Positions 1 to 10,794 of a stretch of DNA of 64,000 nt are shown piece by piece. The translations under genes were made by a program, and so were the position numbers. The notes under the pieces are model-generated. The model saw nothing but the letters and a program-made list of their open reading frames with translations, was not told where the DNA came from and searched no databases. Source of the DNA: Clostridiaceae bacterium (GTDB lineage Bacteria; Bacillota; Clostridia; TANB77; CAG-508). Position 1 is the stretch's first letter, and the number at the start of each line of letters is the position of its first letter. Location: assembly GCA_021771025.1 (NCBI GenBank), contig JAETPW010000004.1, positions 24,309 through 88,308 of the forward strand, in the 5' to 3' direction.

Positions 1-1677
1 ATGAAAGAACAAGCAGCAGTAAGTGGTATAAAACAAATCTATCAAAATGTAGGAATAAATACAGACGATCTTCAAAATAACTACATATGGAATACGGGTA
101 TTCAAATGCTAGGAATAGCACTACTAAGTATGGTTTCTGCTGTTTTAGTTATGCTACTTTCATCACGAGTAGCTGCTAATTTAGGAAGAGTATTACGTGA
201 TAAAGTCTTTAGAAAAGTATTAACTTTCTCCAATAAAGAATTAAATGAATATTCAACAGCGTCGTTAATCACTCGTAGTACAAATGATATTCAGCAAATT
301 CAGCAATTAATGACCATGCTGTTTCGTGTAGTAGTTTATGCGCCAATTATTGCCATAGGAGGATTTACCAAAGTATTAACCACTACCAACAATTCATTAG
401 CTTGGATCATAGGAGTAGCTATTTTAGCTGTACTATTTGTAGTAGGAACACTATTTATTTTGGTTATGCCAAAATTCAAAAAGCTACAAACATTAATCGA
501 TAAAATCAATGAAGTATCCAGAGAAATCCTAACTGGACTTCCTGTTATTCGTGCTTTCCATAAAGAGAAAAAAGAAGAAACAAGGTTTGATGAAGCTAAC
601 CAAAAATTAATGAAAGCCAACATTTTTGTTAACCGAGCTATGTCAATGATGATGCCTATGCTCATGTTTATTATGAACAGTATCATGGTATTAGTTATTT
701 GGGTAGGAGGTCATAGTGTTGACCAAGGCCTATTACAAGTAGGAGATATGATGGCCTTTATTCAATACCTAATGCAAATCGTAATGAGTTTCTTAATGAT
801 TTCTATGGTATCCATCATGTTACCACGTGCTTCTGTATCAGCTAAACGTATTACTGAAGTATTAGAAACTAAAATCTCAATTCAAGACAAACCAGAAACC
901 AAAAAATTAAACCCTGAAAAAAAAGGATTAGTGGAATTTAAAAATGTATCCTTCCGTTATCCAGATGCCGATACAGAAATACTAGAAGATATTAACTTCA
1001 CGGCAAAACCAGGAGAAACCACAGCAATCATCGGAAGTACAGGAAGTGGAAAATCTACTGTTGTTAACTTAATTCCTAGATTTTACGATGTTACCGGAGG
1101 AGAATTACGCATAGATGGAGTCAATGTAAAAGATCTTTCACAAAAAGAATTAAGAAACATCATAGGATTTGTTCCTCAAAAAGGAGTATTATTCTCAGGA
1201 ACCATCGAATCTAACATCAAATATGCAGACGAAACCATGTCAGACGAAAAAATGAAAGAAGCAGCTAGAATTGCTCAAGCTACTGAATTTATTAGTGAAA
1301 AAGAAAATACCTATCAAGACCCAATCGCACAAGGCGGAGGAAACGTATCTGGTGGGCAAAAACAACGTTTATCTATAGCAAGAGCTATTGCGAAAGACCC
1401 AGAAATCTTTGTTTTTGACGACAGTTTTTCTGCCTTAGATTTCAAAACAGACAGCAATTTACGTGAAGCCTTATCCAAAACAACCAAAAATAAAACTGTC
1501 ATCATTGTAGCACAACGTATTAGCACAATCTTAACCGCTGATCAAATTATCGTTCTAGAAGAAGGAAAAGTAGTCGGAAAAGGTACACATGAAGAACTAA
1601 TGAAAGACAATGAAGTCTATCGACAAATTGCTTTATCCCAATTATCAGAGGAAGAGCTAGGAAGGGGGGATAAGTAA
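1..1677 (+). CDS. ABC transporter ATP-binding/permease protein (5' end probably cut by window edge)
   Basis: Walker A GSTGSGKST, signature VSGGQKQRLS, N-terminal TM region appears truncated at position 1. Confidence 0.9.
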   Translation: MKEQAAVSGIKQIYQNVGINTDDLQNNYIWNTGIQMLGIALLSMVSAVLVMLLSSRVAANLGRVLRDKVFRKVLTFSNKELNEYSTASLITRSTNDIQQIQQLMTMLFRVVVYAPIIAIGGFTKVLTTTNNSLAWIIGVAILAVLFVVGTLFILVMPKFKKLQTLIDKINEVSREILTGLPVIRAFHKEKKEETRFDEANQKLMKANIFVNRAMSMMMPMLMFIMNSIMVLVIWVGGHSVDQGLLQVGDMMAFIQYLMQIVMSFLMISMVSIMLPRASVSAKRITEVLETKISIQDKPETKKLNPEKKGLVEFKNVSFRYPDADTEILEDINFTAKPGETTAIIGSTGSGKSTVVNLIPRFYDVTGGELRIDGVNVKDLSQKELRNIIGFVPQKGVLFSGTIESNIKYADETMSDEKMKEAARIAQATEFISEKENTYQDPIAQGGGNVSGGQKQRLSIARAIAKDPEIFVFDDSFSALDFKTDSNLREALSKTTKNKTVIIVAQRISTILTADQIIVLEEGKVVGKGTHEELMKDNEVYRQIALSQLSEEELGRGDK

Positions 1678-3506
1678 TGCCAGGACCAATGGGAGGGCCA
1701 ATGGGAGCACGAGGGCGTACTACCGCAAAGGCCAAAGATGTAAAAGGAACGACCAAAAAACTTATCTCACATTATTTATCAAAATACAAATTAGCCCTAC
1801 TTATCGTTTTGATCTTTGCGATTGGTAGTACCATTTTTACCATAGTAGGACCAAAAATTTTAGGAAATGCCACAACAGAAATTTTTAATGGGATCATGGG
1901 AAAATTATCAGGAGGAGCCGGAATTGACTTTGGGAAAATAGGGCAAATACTATTAACTTTATTAGCATTATACGTATTAAGTGCTATTTTCTCTTTCATC
2001 CAAGGGTTTACCATGACAAATGTATCCCAAAAATTGACTTACAAACTACGTGATGATCTATCCAAAAAAATAAATCGTTTGCCCATGAAGTATTTTGACA
2101 AACGTACTCATGGAGAAGTATTATCCATTATCACCAACGATATTGATACATTAGGAATGAGTTTAAACCAAAGTTTAACCCAAATTGTTACCTCAGTATG
2201 TACCATCATAGGGATTTTAGTTATGATGTTTTCCATCAATTGGCAAATGACCTTAATTTCCTTAGTCATTTTACCAGTATCAGCGGTCATTGTTGGATTT
2301 GTCGTAAAAAAATCACAAAAATACTTTAAAGCACAACAAGACTATTTAGGCCATGTTAATGGGCAAGTAGAAGAAGTGTATAGTGGACTAAATATCGTAA
2401 AAGTATTTAATGGAGAGGAAAAAGCAGCCAAAAACTTTAAAGTAGCTAATGATGAATTATATCGTTCAGGCTGGAAATCTCAATTCTTATCAGGATTAAT
2501 GCACCCCATCATGAACTTTGTAGGAAATATTGGTTATGTAGCCGTAGCCGTAGTAGGAGGATATTTTGCGATAAATGGAACCATTACCGTTGGAAACATC
2601 CAAAGTTTTATCAGTTACAATAAACAATTTACCCAACCGATCAACCAACTAGCGCAAGTATCTAATATGTTACAAGCCATGGTAGCAGCGGCAGAAAGGG
2701 TATTTGAATTTTTAGAAGAGCCAGAAGAAAAAGAAACAGCAAAAGGAAATTTAAGCACAGAAAACTTACAAGGAAATATCACCTTTGACCATGTGAAATT
2801 CGGCTATGACGAAGGAACAACCATCATTAACGACTTTAGTGCAGAGGTAAAAGAAGGACAAAAAATAGCTATTGTTGGGCCAACCGGAGCAGGAAAAACA
2901 ACCATGGTAAAACTATTAATGCGTTTCTATGATGTGCAAGAAGGAGCCATATTAGTCGATGGTCATAATGTAAAAGACTTCACCAGAGGTGAACTTCGCC
3001 AAATGTTTGGTATGGTTCTGCAAGACACTTGGTTATTTGGAGGAACAGTCAAAGAAAACATCAAATATGGAAAAGAAGACGCCACAGACGACGAAGTCAT
3101 TGAAGCAGCAAAAGCAGCCCATGTCCATCACTTCATCAAAACCTTACCAAAAGGATACAACTCTGTACTAAATGAAGAATCAAGCAATGTATCAGCAGGG
3201 CAAAAACAATTACTAACCATTGCCCGTGTAATATTAGCCGATCCAAAAGTATTAATACTAGACGAAGCAACCAGTTCCATTGATACCAGAACAGAAATTC
3301 AAATCCAAAAAGCAATGGACAATTTAATGGAAGGAAGAACCAGTTTCATCATAGCACACCGTTTATCCACCATAAAAAATGCTGATCTCATCTTAGTCAT
3401 GGATCACGGAGATATTGTTGAACAAGGTACACATGATGACTTATTAGCCAAAGATGGTTTTTATGCTAAATTGTATAATAGCCAATTTGAAGAAGTAGAA
3501 GAATAG
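1677..3506 (+). CDS. ABC transporter ATP-binding/permease protein, partner of the preceding ORF
   Basis: TM domain plus Walker A GPTGAGKTT and signature VSAGQKQLL; start overlaps previous stop (TAATG). Confidence 0.93.
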   Translation: MPGPMGGPMGARGRTTAKAKDVKGTTKKLISHYLSKYKLALLIVLIFAIGSTIFTIVGPKILGNATTEIFNGIMGKLSGGAGIDFGKIGQILLTLLALYVLSAIFSFIQGFTMTNVSQKLTYKLRDDLSKKINRLPMKYFDKRTHGEVLSIITNDIDTLGMSLNQSLTQIVTSVCTIIGILVMMFSINWQMTLISLVILPVSAVIVGFVVKKSQKYFKAQQDYLGHVNGQVEEVYSGLNIVKVFNGEEKAAKNFKVANDELYRSGWKSQFLSGLMHPIMNFVGNIGYVAVAVVGGYFAINGTITVGNIQSFISYNKQFTQPINQLAQVSNMLQAMVAAAERVFEFLEEPEEKETAKGNLSTENLQGNITFDHVKFGYDEGTTIINDFSAEVKEGQKIAIVGPTGAGKTTMVKLLMRFYDVQEGAILVDGHNVKDFTRGELRQMFGMVLQDTWLFGGTVKENIKYGKEDATDDEVIEAAKAAHVHHFIKTLPKGYNSVLNEESSNVSAGQKQLLTIARVILADPKVLILDEATSSIDTRTEIQIQKAMDNLMEGRTSFIIAHRLSTIKNADLILVMDHGDIVEQGTHDDLLAKDGFYAKLYNSQFEEVEE

Positions 3507-3672
3507 GCAAGTATCCAAAATGTACCCGTCCCTAATTAGAGCTACTCTTATAACGATAAAAAAGGAGGATAATTGGAAAAGTCTTCCTTTTTTTGACTTT
3601 TTGTGATATAAATAAGAAAAAGTAAAGTCTATAGCATCATGTTATGAATTTTATAACGGAAGGATTGAAATT

Positions 3673-5172
3673 ATGAAATTGCCTACAAGTATAGAAAATA
3701 TATTAAATGAAAATATTGTGGAAAATGCAAGATTAGAATTGAAGAAAAATTGGAATCCAGAACCAATATTACATACTATTTGTGCATTTGCAAATGATAT
3801 AGATAACTGGGGAGGTGGATATATCTTAATTGGTATAGAAGAAGAAAATGGAAGACCTAAAATGCCAATTACAGGACTTGAATTATCAGAAATAGATAAA
3901 ATTCAAAAAGAGTTATTAACAAAATGTAAGTTGATTCAACCATCTTATATACCGATAGTCGATGTAGCACAGTATAAAGATAAAAATATATTAGTTGTGT
4001 GGTGTTTTGGAGGACAAACAAGACCATATAAATGTCCAACAACACTAGATAAAGACTTTTCAAAAGGATATTCATATTATATAAGAAAGATGTCAAGCAC
4101 AGTAAAAGCAACTGAAACAGAGCAAAAAGAATTATATGATATAGCTAGAACAATCCCATTTGATGATAGAATGAATCATGAGGCACAGATAAGAGATTTA
4201 AAATTACCACTAATTCAAAATTACTTATATGAAATTAAAAGTGATTTATTAAAAGAATCGGAGATGATGGATTTTATAGATTTATGTAAAAGTATGAGAA
4301 TTGTAGATGGAACGCCAGAATATATGAAACCATTAAATATTGGATTAATGTTCTTCAATGATGAACCACAAAAGTTCTTTCCCTATTCTCAAATAGAAAT
4401 AGTAGATTTAAGAAATGGTCCAGAAGGAGACAATATGACAGAAAGAATATTTAAAGGACCAATAGATAGTATGATAAAAAGTGCTTTAACTTTTATCAGA
4501 AATACTATAATAGAAGAAAAAATATTAAAAATAGAAGGACAAGCAGAAGCGGAAAGATTTTTTAATTATCCTTACCAAGCAATAGAAGAAGCACTAGTAA
4601 ATGCGGTTTACCATAGAGGATATGATGTAAGAGAGCCAATAGAAGTAAGAATAATGGAAGATAGGATTCATATTCTAAGTTATCCTGGTCCAGACCGTTC
4701 AATAAGCGAAAAATCTATTGAAAATAAAAATATGATAGCACGAAAATATAGAAACCGTAGAATTGGAGAATTTTTAAAAGAACTAAAATTAACAGAAGGC
4801 AGAAATACAGGTGTTCCAAAAATAAAAAGAGCATTAAAAAATAATGGTTCAAAAGAGCCAGAATTTGAAACAAACGAAACAAGAGATTATTTTATTACAA
4901 CAATATTTATACATGATGGGTTTGAAAATGAAAAGAAAGACCGACCAAGAACCGACCAAGAACCGACCAAGTTAAATGAACAAGAAATAAAAATATTAGA
5001 ATTCTGTAAAGAACCACATAGTAAGAAAGAAATAATGGAATATATGGAATATAAACATACAAGAAATTTTACGATATTATATTTAAAACCACTATTGGAA
5101 AAAGGACTATTACAAATGACAATACCAGAAAAACCAAATCATAAGAATCAAAAATATAGGTTAAAAAAATAG
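3673..5172 (+). CDS. AlbA_2/Schlafen-type ATP-binding protein (putative transcriptional regulator)
   Basis: N-terminal LELKKNW...GGGYILIGIEE AlbA_2-like motif, AIEEALVNAVYHRGY, C-terminal winged-helix-like region. Confidence 0.8.
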   Translation: MKLPTSIENILNENIVENARLELKKNWNPEPILHTICAFANDIDNWGGGYILIGIEEENGRPKMPITGLELSEIDKIQKELLTKCKLIQPSYIPIVDVAQYKDKNILVVWCFGGQTRPYKCPTTLDKDFSKGYSYYIRKMSSTVKATETEQKELYDIARTIPFDDRMNHEAQIRDLKLPLIQNYLYEIKSDLLKESEMMDFIDLCKSMRIVDGTPEYMKPLNIGLMFFNDEPQKFFPYSQIEIVDLRNGPEGDNMTERIFKGPIDSMIKSALTFIRNTIIEEKILKIEGQAEAERFFNYPYQAIEEALVNAVYHRGYDVREPIEVRIMEDRIHILSYPGPDRSISEKSIENKNMIARKYRNRRIGEFLKELKLTEGRNTGVPKIKRALKNNGSKEPEFETNETRDYFITTIFIHDGFENEKKDRPRTDQEPTKLNEQEIKILEFCKEPHSKKEIMEYMEYKHTRNFTILYLKPLLEKGLLQMTIPEKPNHKNQKYRLKK

Positions 5173-5459
5173 GAGAAAAATATGTATGATTTTAGTAGAG
5201 AAGAAATATTATTAAAGGATATTAATGGGAAGCATAGCATAAAATATTTTTTGTTCTCTCATTAATATATAACACAGTTGAACAAGTATAAGAATAGACA
5301 ACTCGCCCAATAAGGAGACGGATACATGACACATAAAAAAACAATAACTGGATAAACTAGTCATAGAAACATAGAAAAAACAAAGTAAACATTTAAAATT
5401 TACCAATAAAAAGAAGGAGGGAATATGATAGCCTAAAAAGCTAACATATGCTAAAAACT

Positions 5460-6362
5460 ATGGACTATGATATCATCATTATTGGAGCAGGACCAGCGGG
5501 AATCTGTGCAGCTATCTATGCCTTAAGAGCAAATCAAAAAACACTAATCATCGAAAAGGAAACAATTGGAGGGAAAATTGCGTCTTCCCCATTAATCGAA
5601 AACTATCCCGGAATTAAAGCGATTAAAGGACCAGAACTTTCCGAACAACTAGAAGACCAAATCAAACAATTAGGAGGAAAAATAGAATTTGGCGAAGTAA
5701 TAAACATACAAAATAAAAGAGAAGAAAAAATAGTCATCACCAAAAACAAAACCCATAAAGCCAAAGTAATTATTCTTGCCTTAGGAACAAAATACAAAAA
5801 ATTAGGTTTACCAGAAGAAGAAAAATTTTTAGGAAAAGGGATATCCTTTTGTGCCACATGTGATGGATTTTTTTATCGCCAGAAAACAGTAGCCGTGATT
5901 GGAGGAGGAAACTCTGCCATGGCAAATGCTTTAGAACTAGCTAACATTTGCCAGAAAGTGTATGTCATTCAAAACCTTGACCACTTAACAGCAGAACCCA
6001 TGTTAATTGATCAAATCAAACCAAAAGAAAATATCGAAATCATCACACAAGCTTCAGTAAAACAAATACAGGGAGAAGAAAAAGTAACAGGCATAGTCAT
6101 TGAAGAAAAAGGAAAAGAAAAAACATTAACCCTAGATGGAATGTTCCTTTCTATCGGACAAATTCCCGAAACAGAAATAATTTCCCCTCTAATAAAACTA
6201 GATGAAAACGGGTATATTGTAACCAATGAACAGCAAATGACAAATAGCGAAGGAATCTTCGCAGCGGGAGATTGCGTAAAAAAGAATATTAGGCAATTAA
6301 CAACAGCAGTTAGCGATGGAACAATAGCTGCTTTATCGGCAATAGAATATAATACAAAATAA
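5460..6362 (+). CDS. Thioredoxin reductase-like FAD/NAD(P)-binding oxidoreductase
   Basis: GAGPAG, CATCDG redox motif, GGGNSA, GIFAAGDC; in-frame alternative start at 5448. Confidence 0.9.
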   Translation: MDYDIIIIGAGPAGICAAIYALRANQKTLIIEKETIGGKIASSPLIENYPGIKAIKGPELSEQLEDQIKQLGGKIEFGEVINIQNKREEKIVITKNKTHKAKVIILALGTKYKKLGLPEEEKFLGKGISFCATCDGFFYRQKTVAVIGGGNSAMANALELANICQKVYVIQNLDHLTAEPMLIDQIKPKENIEIITQASVKQIQGEEKVTGIVIEEKGKEKTLTLDGMFLSIGQIPETEIISPLIKLDENGYIVTNEQQMTNSEGIFAAGDCVKKNIRQLTTAVSDGTIAALSAIEYNTK

Positions 6363-6373
6363 AGAAACTAGAA

Positions 6374-6412
6374 ACACAGGCTAAGGAAATAATCCTTCTG
6401 CCTGTGTTTTAG
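6374..6412 (+). terminator. Rho-independent terminator
   Basis: ACACAGGC...GCCTGTGTTTT hairpin after the thioredoxin reductase-like gene. Confidence 0.7.
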
Positions 6413-6518
6413 TAAAAAAGCATATAGAACAAAGAAAATCAAAACAATAAAATACTCTCCTTGACAATTTTCTTTGTTAATAGCTATAATAAAGAAAAAA
6501 GGGAAGAAAGGGAAGAAA

Positions 6519-7016
6519 ATGGAGAAACCAATTCGCAAAGCATCACGATGTATAGTATTAAAAAATAATAAAGTTGTATTAGCCAAATATCCAGAAGGAA
6601 ACGCAAAAGCTGGATATTACGAAATACCGGGAGGGAAAATTGAAGAAGGGGAAACAGCAAAGCAAGCAGCCATTAGAGAAGTAAAAGAAGAAACAGGAAT
6701 AGCAGTAAAAAATTTAACCTATATAGGAAATATGATAGTAGAATATCCAAACAGAATTTATGATTTTGAGGTATTTGTTACGAATGAATATGAGGGAGGA
6801 TTAAAAAATGGCAAAGAAAATATACCAGAATGGATATCACTAAATGAAATGAATGAGAAAAAATTATTGAGTAATGTAATTCCTTTGTTACCATTAATTA
6901 AACCAACTTGGCAAAAAGAAAACAAAGAATTTTCTCTCTATATTAAAACCTCAGAACAAGAGGAACTTCAAGAATTAAGATTTACCAAACAAGAAAAAAA
7001 GGAAGAAGAGCACTAA
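6519..7016 (+). CDS. NUDIX hydrolase
   Basis: Nudix box GGKIEEGETAKQAAIREVKEETGI. Confidence 0.88.
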   Translation: MEKPIRKASRCIVLKNNKVVLAKYPEGNAKAGYYEIPGGKIEEGETAKQAAIREVKEETGIAVKNLTYIGNMIVEYPNRIYDFEVFVTNEYEGGLKNGKENIPEWISLNEMNEKKLLSNVIPLLPLIKPTWQKENKEFSLYIKTSEQEELQELRFTKQEKKEEEH

Positions 7017-7017
7017 A

Positions 7018-7592
7018 ATGAAAGAAAAATTCAAACAATTAAAAGAAGAAAAGAAAATCCTAATTATGCTTGCTTTTTATAGTATTTCTATAGGGGTATG
7101 GACCAATTTTAAAGAATTATGGTTACAAGATTAGCATTAAAGTACTTTACCCCTAAAAATGAATACCTAACGATTACTATCAAATATGGTATTCGATTTA
7201 GCTTATATGCTTTGGGCTTTCTCAGCAACAATAGTGCCATTTGTTTTTTAGCCATGACATGGTCTATCTTTATCTCAACGGCTTATGAAAATGTGGTTTC
7301 AGCACCATATATCAATCGAGTTCCCAATAAATTTCAACTCGTTTACACCAATTATCGTTACATCGTTGGACTACTAGGTACATCAATTGGATTATATTTT
7401 GCAGGAATAGTTTACCCTTACGGAATCCCTTCACTATTAGGTGTTTCCGCAGTATTTCTTATGTTTCAATTAGTAGCTAGTTATCGATTGATATACTTAA
7501 GAACCAGAAAAACAAAAATAACCCCTCAATGGAAAATCCAAGAAGGGGAAGATACAAACTTAGAAGAAGCAGTACAAACAATCAAACAATAG
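7018..7592 (+). pseudogene. MFS-type transporter, decayed (internal deletion and frame change)
   Basis: MKEKFKQLKEEKKILIMLAFYSISIGVWTNFKELWLQD* followed in another frame by the C-terminal TM half (7119-7592). Confidence 0.65.
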
Positions 7593-7608
7593 GAAAAATA
7601 CACATTTA

Positions 7609-8586
7609 TCAGGCTAAGGTATCACGTATAGTATCTTTCATATCCCTCGTTTTATACCCCAATTCATAGGTAGCCTTTTGATGAGAAAAAACCTCTCCAC
7701 TAGTTAACGTAGCTAAAGAAAATAACGTATACAAAGGTCTCTTCTTCTTGCTCTTAGCCCATAAAGACATAATCGGTAACCCTATTTTTGCCACCCAAAC
7801 TGGCAAAATAGGGATTTCTTTTTTTCCCGTAAAAGAATGAATAATGGCTAATAACTCAGTTAAATCAAAATGACGATTCGATAAAATATAATCTTCGCCT
7901 ATTTTTCCTTTCGATAAAGCCAACAAACAACCATTAGCCACATCTCTAACATCAACAAAATCATATCCGCCTTTAATACCAAAAGGTAAATTCCCTTGAG
8001 CATAATCATGAACCATTTGAACCAAAAAATTGCTAGAAGGATCATAAGGACCCAATATCCCCGAAGGATATACCACTATTCCGGGAAACCCTTCTTTGAT
8101 ACAATCAAACAAATAACGAGTAGCCATAGCTTTCGTTTTTGAATAACCACCATGAACCAAATTTTCATGAATGGCATGAGTTTCAGAAATAACGTCAGAA
8201 GAAGATAAAGAAGGAAAAACATGAACAGAACTAGTATACAAAAAACGAGAAACATCACATTCACGACTCAAATCAATCATATTTTTTGTTCCTAAAACAT
8301 TAACACGGTATAAAAAATCAGACATCTTATTATCTATACTAATGATTCCGGCAGTATGAATAACCACTAATTCATCCCCTTGAGGATTAGCAAAAAAAGG
8401 AAGTAAAGACTCACGATCGGTAATATCACCATGAACATAAGAAACAAATTCATTCTCAGGAATAACAGGTTTTTGACTAGGCAATAACAACCCTCTAACT
8501 CTTTGTTTTTGCATTAACAACTGACGAATAATTGTATTGCCTAAATACCCACCACTACCAGTAAGTAAAAATAACTTTCCCATCAC
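7609..8586 (-). CDS. NAD-dependent epimerase/dehydratase (extended SDR)
   Basis: GSGGYLGNTIIRQL, YSKTKAMA, long intact ORF. Confidence 0.88.
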   Translation of the reverse strand: MMGKLFLLTGSGGYLGNTIIRQLLMQKQRVRGLLLPSQKPVIPENEFVSYVHGDITDRESLLPFFANPQGDELVVIHTAGIISIDNKMSDFLYRVNVLGTKNMIDLSRECDVSRFLYTSSVHVFPSLSSSDVISETHAIHENLVHGGYSKTKAMATRYLFDCIKEGFPGIVVYPSGILGPYDPSSNFLVQMVHDYAQGNLPFGIKGGYDFVDVRDVANGCLLALSKGKIGEDYILSNRHFDLTELLAIIHSFTGKKEIPILPVWVAKIGLPIMSLWAKSKKKRPLYTLFSLATLTSGEVFSHQKATYELGYKTRDMKDTIRDTLA

Positions 8587-8837
8587 AATCCCTCCTTTAA
8601 TGAAAAAAGTATCTTTAATTTAATTATAAATCCAAATGAAAAAAAGTGCAACAAAAATATCCATTTGGGGGCGTTTCTGTTTGGTACATTTCGCAAGTAG
8701 TCCAATTAGGAACAGGTACATATGGACGTTAAAAATTCATCTGACAAATAATCCTAATATCTGACAAGTAAGGCTTGAAAAAAGATACAAATTTGATTAT
8801 AATGGAGAAAATAAGAGAAACAAAGGAGGAAGATAAA

Positions 8838-9600
8838 ATGCAACAAATGCAGAAAAAGCAAACTAACGAACCAAAAGAAGAACAAAAAACCAAAACAAAC
8901 CATCAAACACCAAAACATACAGCCACAAAAATAATTTTCTTCTTCTTAGTCATCTTTTTTATCGCCATTCTTATTGTTAGCCTATATTGGCTTAGTCAAA
9001 AAGTTCCAATTACTACAATACTAACCAAATCTTATACAGCTGAAGACTTTGGCATAGAAACTCTTCATAGTAGCCACGACGAAAATCAAAATGGAATTGA
9101 TGACTATACTGACATCTTATTACGGTGCTAAAGAAGAAGCCAAACGAAAACCAGAATACAAAAGTGCCTATTACCAAGGAGGCTATCCTCCAATAACAGA
9201 AGGAGTATGTACAGACGTGGTTTGGCGTTCATTCAAGCAAGCAGGATATTCATTAAAAGATATGGTAGATGAAGACATTAAGGCAAACGTAGAAAAATAT
9301 CCACGAGTAGAAGGAAAGCCAGACCCAAATATCGATTTTCACCGCGTACCTAACCTACAGGTGTTTTTCGAGAGAAAGGCAGAAAAATTAACCAATGAAC
9401 TAACCCAAATAGCTGAATGGCAACCGGGAGATATCGTTATTTTCTCCAATGACCATATAGGAATTATTTCAGACAAACGTAACGCCAAAGGAATTCCCTA
9501 TTTAATTCATAATGCTAACCAACCAAATCGAGAAGAAGACTCTATAGAGTGGTGGGAATCAACAAGAGGAATTTCAGGACATTATCGATGGAAAGTTTAA
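8838..9600 (+). pseudogene. DUF1287-type secreted/membrane-anchored protein with a frameshift near 9123
   Basis: N-terminal TM segment; ...DYTDILL then, in the next frame, GAKEEAKRKPEYKSAYYQGGYPP.EGVCTDVVWRSF; removing one C at 9123 restores one ORF. Confidence 0.75.
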
Positions 9601-9673
9601 GTTTACAAAATGAAAAAAATAAGCTATAATAGTACTGTTACTATAAACTTTAGCAAAGGGAAGAAAGGGTTTA

Positions 9674-10012
9674 TTGATGAAAATAAGAAAACAAGTACTA
9701 AAAAAGGTTCAAGAAGAAGCCATACGGATGGGAGAACAAGGCATTTTAGTTTGGCCTAACTGGAATATGTACAATTATCAGTCTGAGGAAATATTAAGGA
9801 AGGGAGAACAATATGAACTGGCGATGAAAAGTATTATTGAGAAGAAAAATAGTACGCTCAAATGGAAACTAATGGGTGTTTTGGAGTTGCCGGGAATATT
9901 TGTTATTCCTACTGAATTAATTATTTTACCAGAAGTAATATCTGGTTGTGAAAATATGGAAGGACCAATCACTTTTCTTCCATCAAACAGATTAAGTAGT
10001 CTATTTGATTAA
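9674..10012 (+). CDS. Hypothetical protein
   Basis: ORF with upstream SD-like GGGAAGAAAGGG; no recognised domain. Confidence 0.55.
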   Translation: MMKIRKQVLKKVQEEAIRMGEQGILVWPNWNMYNYQSEEILRKGEQYELAMKSIIEKKNSTLKWKLMGVLELPGIFVIPTELIILPEVISGCENMEGPITFLPSNRLSSLFD

Positions 10013-10026
10013 AAGAGAAAATGAGT

Positions 10027-10061
10027 AGATAAGACAATATGTCTACCTACTCATTTTTTGT
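10027..10061 (+). terminator. Rho-independent terminator
   Basis: ATGAGTAGATAAGACA..TGTCTACCTACTCATTTTTT hairpin. Confidence 0.75.
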
Positions 10062-10090
10062 TGTTTATTAAGAACAAACAACAAATGTTA

Positions 10091-10327
10091 TTAGTTAATA
10101 CATTTACACTAAAGTAGCTCAGAACCCAAGTCATCTGTATATTTTCCAGATAAAATTATGTCTGACAGTTCCCTAAGACCAGCGTTAGGCTTAAAACCCG
10201 ATCACAGGCTACTATGTGAGGGACTTAAGGGGTTTAAAACGACCCTGCTATGGAGGACTAAATTTATCTGGAAAATATACAGATGACTTAGGTTCTGAGC
10301 GGACTCATTCTCAAAGCCATTAACTAA
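10091..10327 (-). repeat. Structured intergenic element copy A (conserved core in 38-bp inverted arms)
   Basis: Arms 10117-10154 and 10263-10300 are inverted complements at 37/38 positions; core homologous to 53106-53206 on the opposite strand. Confidence 0.85.
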
Positions 10328-10352
10328 CAAATGGATAAAAACAAAAAAACAC

Positions 10353-10392
10353 TTGACAAATAAGAATAAACTGTATATACTGTACATATACA
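10353..10392 (+). promoter_or_regulatory. Promoter/operator of GntR-ABC operon
   Basis: TTGACA followed by near-palindrome TGTATATACTGTACATATACA just upstream of the GntR gene. Confidence 0.6.
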
Positions 10393-10402
10393 ATAAAAGA
10401 AG

Positions 10403-10792
10403 GTGATCAAAATGGACATTATTATTAGCAACTCATCACAAACCCCAATCTACCTGCAAATCAAAGAACAAACCAAAAACAAAATCATCACTGACGAACT
10501 AAAAGCGGGAGACCTCTTGCCGTCTATCCGAAATTTAGCAAGAGACCTAAGAGTAAGTGTAATCACAACCAAATCAGCATATGACGAACTAGAAAAAGAA
10601 GGTTTTTTGGAAACAAGACCGGGTAGAGGCTGTTTTGTGGCTAACAAAAATCGCGAATTAGTCAAAGAAGAACAACTAAAGCGAGTAGAAAAACTAATTG
10701 AAGAAGCGGTAAATATGGCAAAATTAACTAAGATCACCAAGCAAGAAATACAACAAATGGTAACATTATTTTATGATGAGGAGGAATCGTAA
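10403..10792 (+). CDS. GntR (YtrA-like) transcriptional regulator
   Basis: PIYLQIKEQTKNKIITDELKAGDLLPSIRNLARDLRVS.TTKSAYDELEKEGFLETRPGRGCFV. Confidence 0.93.
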   Translation: MIKMDIIISNSSQTPIYLQIKEQTKNKIITDELKAGDLLPSIRNLARDLRVSVITTKSAYDELEKEGFLETRPGRGCFVANKNRELVKEEQLKRVEKLIEEAVNMAKLTKITKQEIQQMVTLFYDEEES

Positions 10793-10794
10793 AA

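Noticed and set aside
3673-5172. AlbA_2/Schlafen protein as the core of a defence island
   Set aside because: Single gene with housekeeping neighbours; such proteins are common regulators, and no partner defence genes are visible.
10091-10327. Element A interpreted as a simple MITE
   Set aside because: Ends are not conserved between copies while the internal core is, opposite to the MITE expectation; kept as a structured element instead.
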